64,000 bases of DNA from an uncultured Eubacterium sp. (GCA_900551755.1 URXK01000006.1:1-64000); one strand, 5' to 3'; positions 41,569 to 48,406 are shown, counted from the stretch's first letter. Program-made: numbers and translations. The notes: generated by a model from the letters alone, not told the origin.

Positions 41569-41579
41569 GACAACTTGTC
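41569..41579. promoter_or_regulatory. Palindromic site 4, GACAACTTGTC
   Basis: Between repA and the 67-residue gene. Right flank CGAAAG, left flank CTTTGC. Confidence 0.65.
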
Positions 41580-41590
41580 CGAAAGCAAAT

Positions 41591-42553
41591 CTACAAACGC
41601 TCTTGTTTTCTGCGTACAATTTTTTCAAGCTCCTCATTACTGTATATTTTTTGATTATAATTATTAAATTTCCCGGCAGGAATTTTAACTTGCGAATTTT
41701 TGACTTCTCGTATCTGCCAGTTATCCATAACAGCCTTTAAACTTTCAAAATTCTGTATAGGTCTGCCGCCCAGTTTCCAACCGTTCGCCTTGTAATAGTT
41801 ATAAAAATACACAGGATTATAGCTGTAGTTGTTGTTGTGTATATAATTTTCAATATCCTGAATATCAGGTATATAACAACAACTACAATCATTATCACTA
41901 TAATTAATATAATTATTATTAATATTACTCATATTAGTCTTATTATGGGTCTGATTTTCATACCTCGAGGTGTGTTTTTTAGACCTTGAGGTACAATTTT
42001 CAGACCTCGTGGTCTGATTTTTAAACCCTGTGGTATAATTTTCAGACCTCGTGGTCTGATTTTTAGACCTAGCAGAAGTGCAATCCTCACCATCATCAAA
42101 TTTGGACTGAATTTTAAGAGCAGACACAACACTATTTTCATTTTCAGCAGCAGAATCAGACACTTCAACATCATCATCTATATTTTCTTCTTCAAGCTGT
42201 TTAAATATATTAAAAACGTAGATAATGTCAGCCTTGCCAAATTCACGCTTAAATCTCATAATAAGATTATATTTATCAAGCTCTTTGAGAAGTGCGACAG
42301 CCTTACTTTTGCTACAATTTAATGATTTCTGCACTTCTGTAACCTTGTATATTATGTAAACTTTATTTTCATCGTCAAGCCAATTGTTTTTACGACTAAG
42401 TGACATTCTGTCAAGCATAAGTCCATAAAGAAGTTTGGCATCGGTTGACATATTCTTGAAATATTCGTTAGTAAAAAGTTCTTTAGGTATTCTGTAAAAA
42501 CTGAATTGGTCAGCCTCAACACCATAATAAAAATCAAATCTGCTCATTATCAT
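41591..42553 (-). CDS. repA: Replication initiator protein, RepA_N family
   Basis: The 320-residue protein opens with the RepA_N signature region: FYRIPKELFTNEYFKNMSTD, LLYGLMLDRMSLS and YKVTEVQKSLNCSKSKAVAL, a winged-helix DNA-binding domain. The middle (~150-205) holds a heptapeptide repeat encoded by 21-bp DNA repeats. The C-terminal part (IEDYI-type helix, ending EKIVRRKQERL) resembles the conserved RepA C-domain. In RepA_N plasmids the replication origin lies inside the rep gene between these domains. Its presence with SSB and ParAB suggests the excised element replicates. The start follows AGGAGG. Confidence 0.87.
   Translation of the reverse strand: MIMSRFDFYYGVEADQFSFYRIPKELFTNEYFKNMSTDAKLLYGLMLDRMSLSRKNNWLDDENKVYIIYKVTEVQKSLNCSKSKAVALLKELDKYNLIMRFKREFGKADIIYVFNIFKQLEEENIDDDVEVSDSAAENENSVVSALKIQSKFDDGEDCTSARSKNQTTRSENYTTGFKNQTTRSENCTSRSKKHTSRYENQTHNKTNMSNINNNYINYSDNDCSCCYIPDIQDIENYIHNNNYSYNPVYFYNYYKANGWKLGGRPIQNFESLKAVMDNWQIREVKNSQVKIPAGKFNNYNQKIYSNEELEKIVRRKQERL
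41946..42072. repeat. 21-bp tandem repeats inside repA (candidate replication origin)
   Basis: About six 21-bp units follow one another, each with a palindromic core of the type CCTCGTGG or CCTCGAGG flanked by AGA/TCT. Two units are identical (TTTTCAGACCTCGTGGTCTG). They encode a heptad of the form RSxNxTT. The location within repA fits iterons of a RepA_N origin. Confidence 0.7.
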
Positions 42554-42574
42554 TAAAATTCGCCTCCTGTTTAT

Positions 42575-42988
42575 TTAAAACGGCAAGTCCTCATCTTCAT
42601 CGCACTCGGTAAAGCCACTTATACCATCACTGATAGAAGTGTTTTCGTCCTTATCTGCACTTTTCTTTTCACAAAAATAAAAATCATCAACTATAACATT
42701 TGCGGAATATCGTTTATTTCCGTCCTTATCATTGTAGCTGTTTATCTGTAACCTACCGTCCAAAGCAATCTTATTTCCCTTATTAAAGAATTTGCTTATA
42801 CTTTCACCACGTTTCCCAAAAGCAACACAGTTAATAAAATCAGCAGTTGGTTCACCTTCCTGTCTGTTTCTAGAGAAAGGTCTGTCAACAGCAACTACAA
42901 ATCTGCATATAGCTAAAGGCTCAGAAGCTTGTGTATATTTAATCTCTGCATCTCTTGTTAATCTTCCCAGTAAAATAACTCTATTCAT
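42575..42988 (-). CDS. ssb: Single-stranded DNA-binding protein
   Basis: The 137-residue protein starts MNRVILLGRLTRDAEIKY, the canonical SSB opening. It continues with an OB fold (ADFINCVAFGKRGESISKFF, GRLQINSYNDKDGNKRY) and ends with the acidic tip DEDEDLPF, which recruits partner proteins. It coats transferred or replicating single strands. The gene overlaps the upstream XRE gene by 8 bp and precedes repA by 21 bp, giving a replication operon. Confidence 0.95.
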   Translation of the reverse strand: MNRVILLGRLTRDAEIKYTQASEPLAICRFVVAVDRPFSRNRQEGEPTADFINCVAFGKRGESISKFFNKGNKIALDGRLQINSYNDKDGNKRYSANVIVDDFYFCEKKSADKDENTSISDGISGFTECDEDEDLPF

Positions 42989-43421
42989 TTTTCATCTTCC
43001 TTTCTGACCAAATAAAAGATATTACCTCGTTTTCTGTTAAGAATACGCTTTTTCCAATATCTTTATATAAGTAATTTATTGTTTCATTATCATCATTTAA
43101 ACATACAAATCCAAAATTTGTTAATTTTATAATATCTAATTTATCAATTACTATTGATTTATTTAAGTTATCTGTATATGTTCTATAACAGCTAAATATA
43201 TTTATATTAGGATTATCTGTTCTGCCGAGAAGGTAGTCAACAGAACAATTTAAATATTCAGATATAGCTTGAATTTTATCTACTGATGGTTTTTGTCCTC
43301 GTTTCATATTAGCGATAATACTTGGCGATAATTCAGCTCTTTTTAGCATTTGGTCTACCGATAATCCTCTTTGTTTAGTAACAAATAGGATTTTATCTAT
43401 ATTTTTTTGTAAATCATACAT
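42981..43421 (-). CDS. XRE-family regulator
   Basis: The 146-residue protein has an N-terminal helix-turn-helix (residues ~15-65: LSVDQMLKRAELSPSIIANM, KIQAISEYLNCSVDYLLGRT) typical of Cro/CI-like repressors. An unrecognised C-terminal domain of 75 residues follows. It heads the ssb-repA operon and probably controls it and the divergent promoter at 43468-43496. A TATAAT-like -10 box at 43477-43482 on the minus strand fits its own promoter, with a weak -35. It is one candidate binder of the seven palindromes. Confidence 0.85.
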   Translation of the reverse strand: MYDLQKNIDKILFVTKQRGLSVDQMLKRAELSPSIIANMKRGQKPSVDKIQAISEYLNCSVDYLLGRTDNPNINIFSCYRTYTDNLNKSIVIDKLDIIKLTNFGFVCLNDDNETINYLYKDIGKSVFLTENEVISFIWSERKMKNE

Positions 43422-43467
43422 AAAATTTACCTCCTATATTAATTTATTTCAAAATGTATCATAAATA

Positions 43468-43496
43468 TTGCCCTTTATTATATCTTATGTTATACT
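43468..43496 (+). promoter_or_regulatory. Plus-strand promoter
   Basis: TTGCCC and TATACT are separated by 17 bp. The promoter diverges from the XRE gene and would drive the tiny hydrophobic ORF at 43532. Confidence 0.55.
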
Positions 43497-43531
43497 TTTA
43501 AAGTCAGGCAGTGGAAAGTAGGAAATTGCTT

Positions 43532-43603
43532 ATGAAAAAAATATTACTTATACTTTTAATAGTAATTATTTTCTTGACTATTTTGCCTGTAAAGGTGTAC
43601 TAG
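43532..43603 (+). CDS. Tiny hydrophobic peptide (23 aa)
   Basis: The ORF encodes MKKILLILLIVIIFLTILPV followed by KVY. It is a single membrane helix with a basic start, the shape of type I toxins and of small membrane regulators. It has only a weak ribosome binding site (GGAAA). It sits between a plausible promoter and a stretch with a long-range inverted repeat, followed by a candidate small RNA. I recognise no family. It could be a chance ORF. Confidence 0.4.
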   Translation: MKKILLILLIVIIFLTILPVKVY

Positions 43604-43742
43604 TTTAAGTAAAGATAGTAGCTTGTCTTTTAAATAATACTTAATACATATAATGACTGACTATCATTGTACTGACGAAATCTCTATATACTGCTGTTAA
43701 CAATATTTATTTAATGTTTGTCAAAACTTTTTACACAAATTA

Positions 43743-43771
43743 TTGACAAACAAGCTGCTATCTTTTATAAT
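43743..43771 (+). promoter_or_regulatory. Consensus sigma-70/sigma-A promoter
   Basis: TTGACA and TATAAT are separated by exactly 17 bp, a perfect match to consensus. The -35 box is half of a dyad (TGTTTGTCAA at 43715-43724, TTGACAAACA at 43743-43752). The spacer is complementary, with one mismatch, to 43611-43626. Confidence 0.85.
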
Positions 43772-43777
43772 ATAGTT

Positions 43778-43867
43778 ACATAAGTAATATTTTTACTTTC
43801 TATTTAATGCAGTCTAGTCAACTGCACAATCAAGGGTGACTGCTCTCAAAAGCAGTTGCCCTTTTTT
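43778..43867 (+). ncRNA. Candidate small RNA, about 90 nt
   Basis: Transcription from the consensus promoter would start near 43778 and end at the strong terminator 43832-43867. No ORF lies between. The predicted RNA contains a 6-bp hairpin (TGCAGT/ACTGCA, 43808-43826) followed by the terminator stem. The target is unknown. It could be a counter-transcript or regulator for the replication region or the tiny peptide. Confidence 0.6.
43832..43867 (+). terminator. Terminator of the candidate small RNA
   Basis: A 13-bp stem (AAGGGTGACTGCT with one G-T pair) and a 6-nt loop are followed by TTTTTT on the plus strand. Confidence 0.85.
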
Positions 43868-43939
43868 GACTTTAAGACAAGTTTCTGATATTCTTTTAAT
43901 CAATATTTGTGTATACATCCTAGTATTCCCCACCAAACT

Positions 43940-44284
43940 CTACAATTTATTACATTTATAAGCATCAACAATTTTTCTTATATCATATTTCTTTGATGTT
44001 TCTGTAACTGTAAAAGTACTTGTTTTACTGTTACAAGGGTTCTTAGGAACATAATAACTGCCAAGATATTTTACTGTATGCTTAAGTTCTGTTATAATTG
44101 TTTTCCACATTTCGATTTTTGTTTGTATTTTCGTAGCATCAGATGGTGCTGCATTTGCTAAATCGTTTTCATTTTTTTCTAAAGCTTTTGTTGCAAGCCT
44201 AATTGACTCTTTATAATCTTGCAGCATTTTACTTTTATCAAGGGACTTTTGTGCTGCTAATCTTTCAGTATAATTCACACCCAT
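43940..44284 (-). CDS. Hypothetical helical protein (114 aa)
   Basis: I start at the ATG giving MGVNYTE, because GGAGG lies four bases before it inside the longer frame. The first 75 residues are helical and charged (LQDYKESIRLATKALEKNEN), and the C-terminus is Ser/Thr/Lys-rich. There is no signal peptide, membrane helix or known motif. It stands alone between the small-RNA locus and a hairpin at 44349-44401. The function is unknown. Confidence 0.55.
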   Translation of the reverse strand: MGVNYTERLAAQKSLDKSKMLQDYKESIRLATKALEKNENDLANAAPSDATKIQTKIEMWKTIITELKHTVKYLGSYYVPKNPCNSKTSTFTVTETSKKYDIRKIVDAYKCNKL

Positions 44285-44348
44285 TGCTTCCTCCATTTTT
44301 TAATTTAATAATTGTTATTATATGATATTCATTATTACTGATTGAGTA

Positions 44349-44401
44349 AAAAATAAATATGAACCTTTGGACAACTTGTCCGATAGTTCATATTTATTTT
44401 T
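44349..44401. terminator. Long A/T hairpin enclosing a palindromic site
   Basis: Sixteen-bp perfect arms (AAAAATAAATATGAAC and complement) enclose a 21-nt loop that contains GGACAACTTGTCC. Being A-rich before and T-rich after the stem, it could terminate transcripts from either side, while the loop sequence offers a DNA-binding site. Confidence 0.65.
44370..44380. promoter_or_regulatory. Palindromic site 5, GACAACTTGTC
   Basis: In the loop of the long hairpin 44349-44401. Left flank CCTTTG is the same as at site 7. Confidence 0.65.
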
Positions 44402-44427
44402 ACTATATAACTATTAAAAAAACTTAA

Positions 44428-44571
44428 TTATGTAGACAACTTATTGATAAAGTTATTAAGTTTAGTCTTTTTTATAGCATCTTTTAAATCAGAAATATCC
44501 CTAATATTATACTCATTTTTCAAGTATTCTTTTAAATTTGTTATTTTATTAGTTTCAGTTTCATCTTTCAT
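44428..44571 (-). CDS. Small acidic/basic helical protein (47 aa)
   Basis: The ORF starts behind GGGGAG and encodes MKDETETNKITNLKEYLKNE and a second helix ending KTKLNNFINKLST. It has no membrane segment and matches no family that I know. A palindromic site (44600-44610) lies 28 bp upstream of its start, and a hairpin terminator follows. Both support a separately regulated small gene. A plus-strand ORF over the same bases is a shadow. Confidence 0.5.
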   Translation of the reverse strand: MKDETETNKITNLKEYLKNEYNIRDISDLKDAIKKTKLNNFINKLST

Positions 44572-44599
44572 CAATAATCATCTCCCCTATCTACTTCCG

Positions 44600-44610
44600 G
44601 ACAAGTTGTC
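44600..44610. promoter_or_regulatory. Palindromic site 6, GACAAGTTGTC
   Basis: The most complete copy. The palindrome extends to 12-bp arms with a single mismatch, up to ACTT on the left and AAGT on the right. It lies upstream of the 47-residue gene. Confidence 0.7.
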
Positions 44611-44712
44611 CGAAAGTTTTATTTTTTTCAATTTAATGTTTCCTTTTTCTACACTTTTTGATATAATTAATTTATTAATTATAAAATTTTATAAAGCCAA
44701 AGGAGAAAACAT

Positions 44713-45357
44713 ATGAACTTTAATATAACAGATTATATAACCCCAGAAACCATTACAGCATTTATTTCAGCTTTTCTTGCATATTTAGGTTCAAAACACA
44801 TTTTGAGTCCAAATATTGACAAAAAATTATACAAAAACAGTTTTGCTAAAGCTTACCTACCATTACATAAAATATTCTATATATGCAAACAAACAAATTC
44901 CGAAGATAAAATAAAAGAAATTTTAAATGATAGTCAAACAAAAAAAACAATAAATAAAATACTTACAGATAAATGTGAGTATTTAACATCTGGACTTGCA
45001 GAAAACATTAATAATCTTATGGTTAATATCAATGAGAACAATTTTTCTATGCAAGATTTTAATAAAACATATTTTCATATTAAAGAAGATTATGAACAAA
45101 TTAAAAGAGCTTTAGGCTATCCGTATTTACCTTTTTCAAGAAATTTTTTTAGAAAAGATAATAAAGGAAGGCTAGAAATTATCTCTAACTTCTTTTATAT
45201 TTTTGGGACCTTTTTGATGTATTTTTTGTCCATATTTATTTTTATTTTTATTATCTTAACTATTGGTAAAACCACTTTAAGAGTTACAATAGTATCTATC
45301 ATATTAGAATTATTCCTCTTTATAATATTATGTATTCTTGATAAGGTGCGTTATTGA
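44713..45357 (+). CDS. Membrane protein of unknown function (214 aa)
   Basis: The start follows AAAGGAG. An N-terminal hydrophobic helix (ITAFISAFLAYLGSKHIL) precedes a cytoplasmic helical region of ~120 residues. Two C-terminal membrane helices follow (FGTFLMYFLSIFIFIFIILTI and IVSIILELFLFIILCIL). I recognise no family. A terminator follows directly, so it is a single-gene unit. Two-helix C-terminal hairpins occur in small defence effectors and in many unrelated proteins. No function is assigned. Confidence 0.6.
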   Translation: MNFNITDYITPETITAFISAFLAYLGSKHILSPNIDKKLYKNSFAKAYLPLHKIFYICKQTNSEDKIKEILNDSQTKKTINKILTDKCEYLTSGLAENINNLMVNINENNFSMQDFNKTYFHIKEDYEQIKRALGYPYLPFSRNFFRKDNKGRLEIISNFFYIFGTFLMYFLSIFIFIFIILTIGKTTLRVTIVSIILELFLFIILCILDKVRY

Positions 45358-45368
45358 CTTATATTAGC

Positions 45369-45409
45369 AACTAAGACAATTCATTATTGGTTGTCTTAGT
45401 TGTTTTTTT
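45369..45409 (+). terminator. Terminator after the membrane-protein gene
   Basis: An 11-bp perfect stem (AACTAAGACAA and complement, 11-nt loop) is followed by GTTTTTTTA. Confidence 0.85.
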
Positions 45410-45475
45410 ATCAAGATAGTCACATAAGTGAACTAAGCTAAAAGCAATATAAAATCTGTAAGCATATATTTATCA

Positions 45476-45541
45476 CTACTTTAAAACTAATTTTGCTACC
45501 AATACACCAAGCAAAGCTGCTAGTAAACATTTAATAATCAT
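45476..45541 (-). CDS. Tiny hydrophobic ORF (21 aa)
   Basis: It encodes one membrane helix (MIIKCLLAALLGVLVAKLVL plus Lys). It starts 5 bp after the stop of the 50-residue gene. The ribosome binding site is poor. It could be translated by coupling, or be chance. Confidence 0.3.
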   Translation of the reverse strand: MIIKCLLAALLGVLVAKLVLK

Positions 45542-45546
45542 ATTCT

Positions 45547-45699
45547 TTACGCACCCTTCACACCCAGCTTATAACCCTTAGCAAAAGCAAGCAATTCTCT
45601 TTGTTGGCTTTCATTAAGGCTTCTTGTTAAATTTAAGATTTCTGCAACCTCATCTTTAACTTCAGTTACATTTCCATTTTCAATTAAAACCTTTATCAT
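45547..45699 (-). CDS. Small protein divergent from the XRE gene (50 aa)
   Basis: The ORF has an excellent ribosome binding site (GAGGAGGTGA). It encodes an N-terminal strand (MIKVLIENGNVTEVKDEV) followed by a helical part (NLTRSLNESQQRELLAFAKG). The helical part resembles C-terminal ends of phage and ICE XRE regulators, but no DNA-binding helix is present. A promoter (45753-45781, minus) lies just upstream. It may be an antirepressor or excision-related factor. This is a guess from its place opposite a repressor. Confidence 0.55.
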   Translation of the reverse strand: MIKVLIENGNVTEVKDEVAEILNLTRSLNESQQRELLAFAKGYKLGVKGA

Positions 45700-45752
45700 T
45701 ATTTCACCTCCTCGCCAAACCATTACAAAATCATTTTTGTCCTTTTGAGTAC

Positions 45753-45781
45753 ATTATCACACATTTAAAAGTCTTTGTCAA
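45753..45781 (-). promoter_or_regulatory. Minus-strand promoter facing the 50-aa gene
   Basis: On the minus strand TTGACA (45776-45781) and GATAAT (45753-45758) are separated by 17 bp. It is back to back with the promoter at 45814-45842. Confidence 0.7.
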
Positions 45782-45813
45782 GCCTTTTTTAAAATATTAT
45801 TCTATATTTTGTC

Positions 45814-45842
45814 TTGACAAGGACATATATTGATGTTACAAT
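45814..45842 (+). promoter_or_regulatory. Promoter of the XRE gene
   Basis: TTGACA and TACAAT are separated by 17 bp. The -35 lies in TTGTCTTGACAAGGACA, which contains an inverted pair TTGTC/GACAA and an AAGGACA that recurs inverted as TGTCCTT near 45740. These are likely operators for autoregulation. Confidence 0.75.
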
Positions 45843-45875
45843 ACCATTAAAGAAAAGCGAGGTGAAAATAAAAAA

Positions 45876-46325
45876 ATGAAACTAAGCGAAAGGGTAAAAT
45901 TTATACGAAATAATTTAGGTATGAATCAAGCTAAATTCGGAGAAATTCTCGGTGTTACACGAAGTGAAATTAAAAATATAGAATTAAATAATTTAAAACA
46001 ACCAGAGAAAAAAATTCCTTTACTAAAATTAATGTGCAAGGAATTCAATATTTCTGAAGACTGGCTTATTAACGGGAACGGTACGCCAAGTCTACAAGAA
46101 ACCAATCAAGATGATAATTTTAATATCCAAGAATTTGCTAAAGAACTTGGTGCTACAAATCTTGAAATAGAAATTTTAAAGGCATACTTTGATATGGATA
46201 AATCATTAAGAAAAGAAGTTATAAATCATTTTGTTTCTTACTTAACAGATGACACTCATTCAAAAGCAAAAGAGTTTATAAATGATTTTAAAACTGAAAA
46301 TAAATGTGATGATGAGAATTGCTAA
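45876..46325 (+). CDS. XRE-family repressor
   Basis: The 149-residue protein has an N-terminal Cro/CI-type helix-turn-helix (residues 1-65: LSERVKFIRNNLGMNQAKFG, EILGVTRSEIKNIE, FNISEDWLINGNG). An 85-residue C-terminal part has helices EFAKELGATNLEIEILKAYF and LRKEVINHFVSYL. The divergent layout, facing promoters and nearby repeats resemble ImmR-type element repressors. It probably represses the leftward small genes and itself. The start follows GAGGTG. It is also a candidate for binding the seven palindromes. Confidence 0.85.
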   Translation: MKLSERVKFIRNNLGMNQAKFGEILGVTRSEIKNIELNNLKQPEKKIPLLKLMCKEFNISEDWLINGNGTPSLQETNQDDNFNIQEFAKELGATNLEIEILKAYFDMDKSLRKEVINHFVSYLTDDTHSKAKEFINDFKTENKCDDENC

Positions 46326-46342
46326 ATAATAACGGTGTACTA

Positions 46343-46535
46343 TTAAAGCACCCAATTATTTATTTAATATTAAACTAAACTAATACAATAATTTTTGCGT
46401 CAGGCTTGTGTTTTATATTGTAGTATAGTATGTTGTCTTCTCTATCATAAATCATTAAAACATTTGTATCTTTATTATAAGAAATATATTTTTTTATACA
46501 ATTCATTTTTAAAACCTCCATTATGGGTGCTTTAA
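46343..46535. repeat. 12-bp inverted repeat around a small ORF
   Basis: TTAAAGCACCCA (46343-46354) and its exact complement TGGGTGCTTTAA (46524-46535) flank the 43-residue minus-strand ORF. They could pair in an RNA or mark a small mobile unit. Confidence 0.6.
46375..46506 (-). CDS. Small protein (43 aa)
   Basis: The ORF starts 7 bases after GGAGG. The product (MNCIKKYISYNKDTNVLMIY, then a charged segment and KPDAKIIVLV) alternates strands and polar turns. It belongs to no family that I know. The 12-bp inverted repeat around it is its most distinctive feature. Confidence 0.5.
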   Translation of the reverse strand: MNCIKKYISYNKDTNVLMIYDREDNILYYNIKHKPDAKIIVLV

Positions 46536-46668
46536 AAGACGAACTATTATATCATAAAATATAAACTAAAAAAAATATATTTTTATATCATTTTTATAGA
46601 CAAAATCTTTCATTTATATTAAAATAAATATGTACATATACTATATATTTAAAAAGGAGGATTTTATT

Positions 46669-47931
46669 ATGAAAAGAAAATTAGCACTTACTATTTGTAC
46701 TATTGTACCAATAATTTTTGCGTTTAGTGGCTGTGGTAAAAACGATAACGAATACCCTGAAGATAGCTCTCATAGCTCTATTGAAAATTGGAGTGATGAT
46801 GAATTAGAAGAACTTGATACAGGTGTTAAAGAGACCAAACCATCCAGAAAAATATTAAAGGCGGATTTGTATGACAATATTGTTCAAATAGGTGATGAAG
46901 TATTAACAATGCCTTGTACATACGAAGAGATTATGAAAGCTGATTTAATCCCTGCTGAAGATATTACAGAAAATGCAATATTGGAAGCACAAGAAGATAA
47001 AATGGTGGACTTTACATTAAATAATTCTGAAATAACAATTGGATTTAAAAACAACACTGATAATAGAATAAGTTTAAAAGAAGCACAAGCCTATTTTATA
47101 AGTGTTAATGGTCCTGATGTTATTTTTCCAAAAGGCGTAAAATGCGAAATGTACTTAACTGAATTAGAAGAAAAAGTTGGAAAAGCAACTTATGAAGGTA
47201 GTGAGAGTAAAGTAGCTGGCAGTATCTTGTCTTTATATTATTGTGATTGTCCTTATGTATATATTAACAATGGTAACGAAACATTTATATCTACAAACAA
47301 TAGAGAAATTAACATTACTCTTGACAAAGATAATGGTAAAATACACAATATATCAAGAAATTATAATAATGAAAAATTTGAGGATAAATACACATACAAT
47401 TTATACGGTACTGAATTTACTTTAAACAACGACTTAAAGTGGAAAAATATAGGACTTGATAGATACTATACTGTATTAGAAGACAACGGACATAAATATA
47501 TTGCAGATATATATGTTAGCTTAAATTATTATAATCGCATTCTTTATGATAATGCCAATAAATTTTGTTTGCAACAATTATCAAAACAAAAAGACAATGC
47601 TTCCAGTATGTATTCTTTGACACCTATTGAAGAAAATACAATAATAAGTCAAACTGATAATAATTATATAATGTATTCCGAATATTATGCTACCAAAAAT
47701 AGTAATGCAAACGACAATAACGCTAATATAGTTGAAGAACATCTTTCTGACTCATCTATAAAAAGTTATGGAATAATTAAATTTAACGACGATAACGACG
47801 ATGACGCTGCTAATGTAATTGCATCTCTGTCACCTCTTTATGGAGATGATAGTAAAATTAGTGATAGTGTTAGAAACTCATACGAGAATTTAATTAAAGA
47901 GTTGCTTTTATCAATAAAGCAAACTAATTAA
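46669..47931 (+). CDS. Putative lipoprotein (420 aa)
   Basis: The start follows AAGGAGG. A signal peptide (MKRKLALTICTIVPIIFAFS) ends at a lipobox-type Gly-Cys (FSGCGK), giving a membrane-anchored surface lipoprotein. An acidic Ser-rich linker is followed by an alpha/beta region in which VQIGDEVLTMPCTYEEIM resembles substrate-binding-like lipoproteins of Clostridia. The remainder is unrecognised. It stands alone between two non-coding structures. It could serve surface exclusion, which some elements encode as lipoproteins, but no sequence feature proves this. Confidence 0.7.
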   Translation: MKRKLALTICTIVPIIFAFSGCGKNDNEYPEDSSHSSIENWSDDELEELDTGVKETKPSRKILKADLYDNIVQIGDEVLTMPCTYEEIMKADLIPAEDITENAILEAQEDKMVDFTLNNSEITIGFKNNTDNRISLKEAQAYFISVNGPDVIFPKGVKCEMYLTELEEKVGKATYEGSESKVAGSILSLYYCDCPYVYINNGNETFISTNNREINITLDKDNGKIHNISRNYNNEKFEDKYTYNLYGTEFTLNNDLKWKNIGLDRYYTVLEDNGHKYIADIYVSLNYYNRILYDNANKFCLQQLSKQKDNASSMYSLTPIEENTIISQTDNNYIMYSEYYATKNSNANDNNANIVEEHLSDSSIKSYGIIKFNDDNDDDAANVIASLSPLYGDDSKISDSVRNSYENLIKELLLSIKQTN

Positions 47932-47949
47932 AAATGAAAATATAAAAGC

Positions 47950-47991
47950 TGTGCTGATGGTTCAGTTCCGCAGGGTTCGATTCCCTGCACA
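47950..47991 (+). other. tRNA-like or terminator-like structure
   Basis: A T-arm-like hairpin (CAGGG, loop TTCGATT, CCCTG) is joined to a D-arm-like hairpin (CTGA-TGGT-TCAG). Four possible acceptor pairs (TGTG/CACA) close it, with no anticodon arm. ATTTTT follows, so it could end the lipoprotein transcript. It is too short to be a normal tRNA. Confidence 0.45.
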
Positions 47992-48006
47992 TTTTTATAA
48001 CCTTTG

Positions 48007-48017
48007 GACAACTTGTC
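48007..48017. promoter_or_regulatory. Palindromic site 7, GACAACTTGTC
   Basis: Upstream of the 66-residue gene. Right flank TGAAAGT, left flank CCTTTG. Confidence 0.65.
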
Positions 48018-48050
48018 TGAAAGTATTGATTAAATGAAAGGGAATATAAA

Positions 48051-48251
48051 ATGAAAGTTAATGCTAATTTTGAAATTAATGATAATTTGCTAACTACTCA
48101 CTTAATGAGTTTGATTGAAGATATAAAAGTAACAGGTAATTTTAATACAACAGATGAAGCTATTAGCTGGGCTTTTTCAACTTATTTTATGAATTATATA
48201 GACAAAAAAACAATAACAAATGCAATTCAGATTAGTTGGTTCAGCTTATAA
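48051..48251 (+). CDS. Small hypothetical protein (66 aa)
   Basis: The start follows AAAGGGAA. The product has an NEIN-type strand and helices (LLTTHLMSLIEDIKVTGNF, TTDEAISWAFSTYFMNYID). The repeated TDEA(I)xWA pattern is reminiscent of small ribbon-helix-helix proteins. I do not recognise a family. A palindromic site (48007-48017) lies 33 bp before the start, as at the other small genes. Confidence 0.5.
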   Translation: MKVNANFEINDNLLTTHLMSLIEDIKVTGNFNTTDEAISWAFSTYFMNYIDKKTITNAIQISWFSL

Positions 48252-48321
48252 AAAGTAAATCTAGGGACAAAAAAAGAAAATTAAACACTAGGATAATCAA
48301 AAAATTTTTCATAAAAGAGTC

Positions 48322-48350
48322 TTGACATATCACGCGTTGCGTGGTATAAT
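48322..48350 (+). promoter_or_regulatory. Consensus promoter with operator in the spacer
   Basis: TTGACA and TATAAT are separated by 17 bp. The spacer holds the perfect dyad CACGC-GTT-GCGTG (48331-48343), an ideal position for repression by the HTH protein at the end of the operon. Confidence 0.85.
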
Positions 48351-48406
48351 ATAATTGTAAGGAAGATAAACAATAAATAATAAGCAATTTTAAGGAGGAG
48401 TGTTTA

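Noticed and set aside
44444..44716. 90-codon plus-strand ORF
   Set aside because: It is antisense to the 47-residue ORF with a good binding site and runs through palindromic site 6. Its hydrophobic content comes from reading a Lys/Glu-rich gene backwards.
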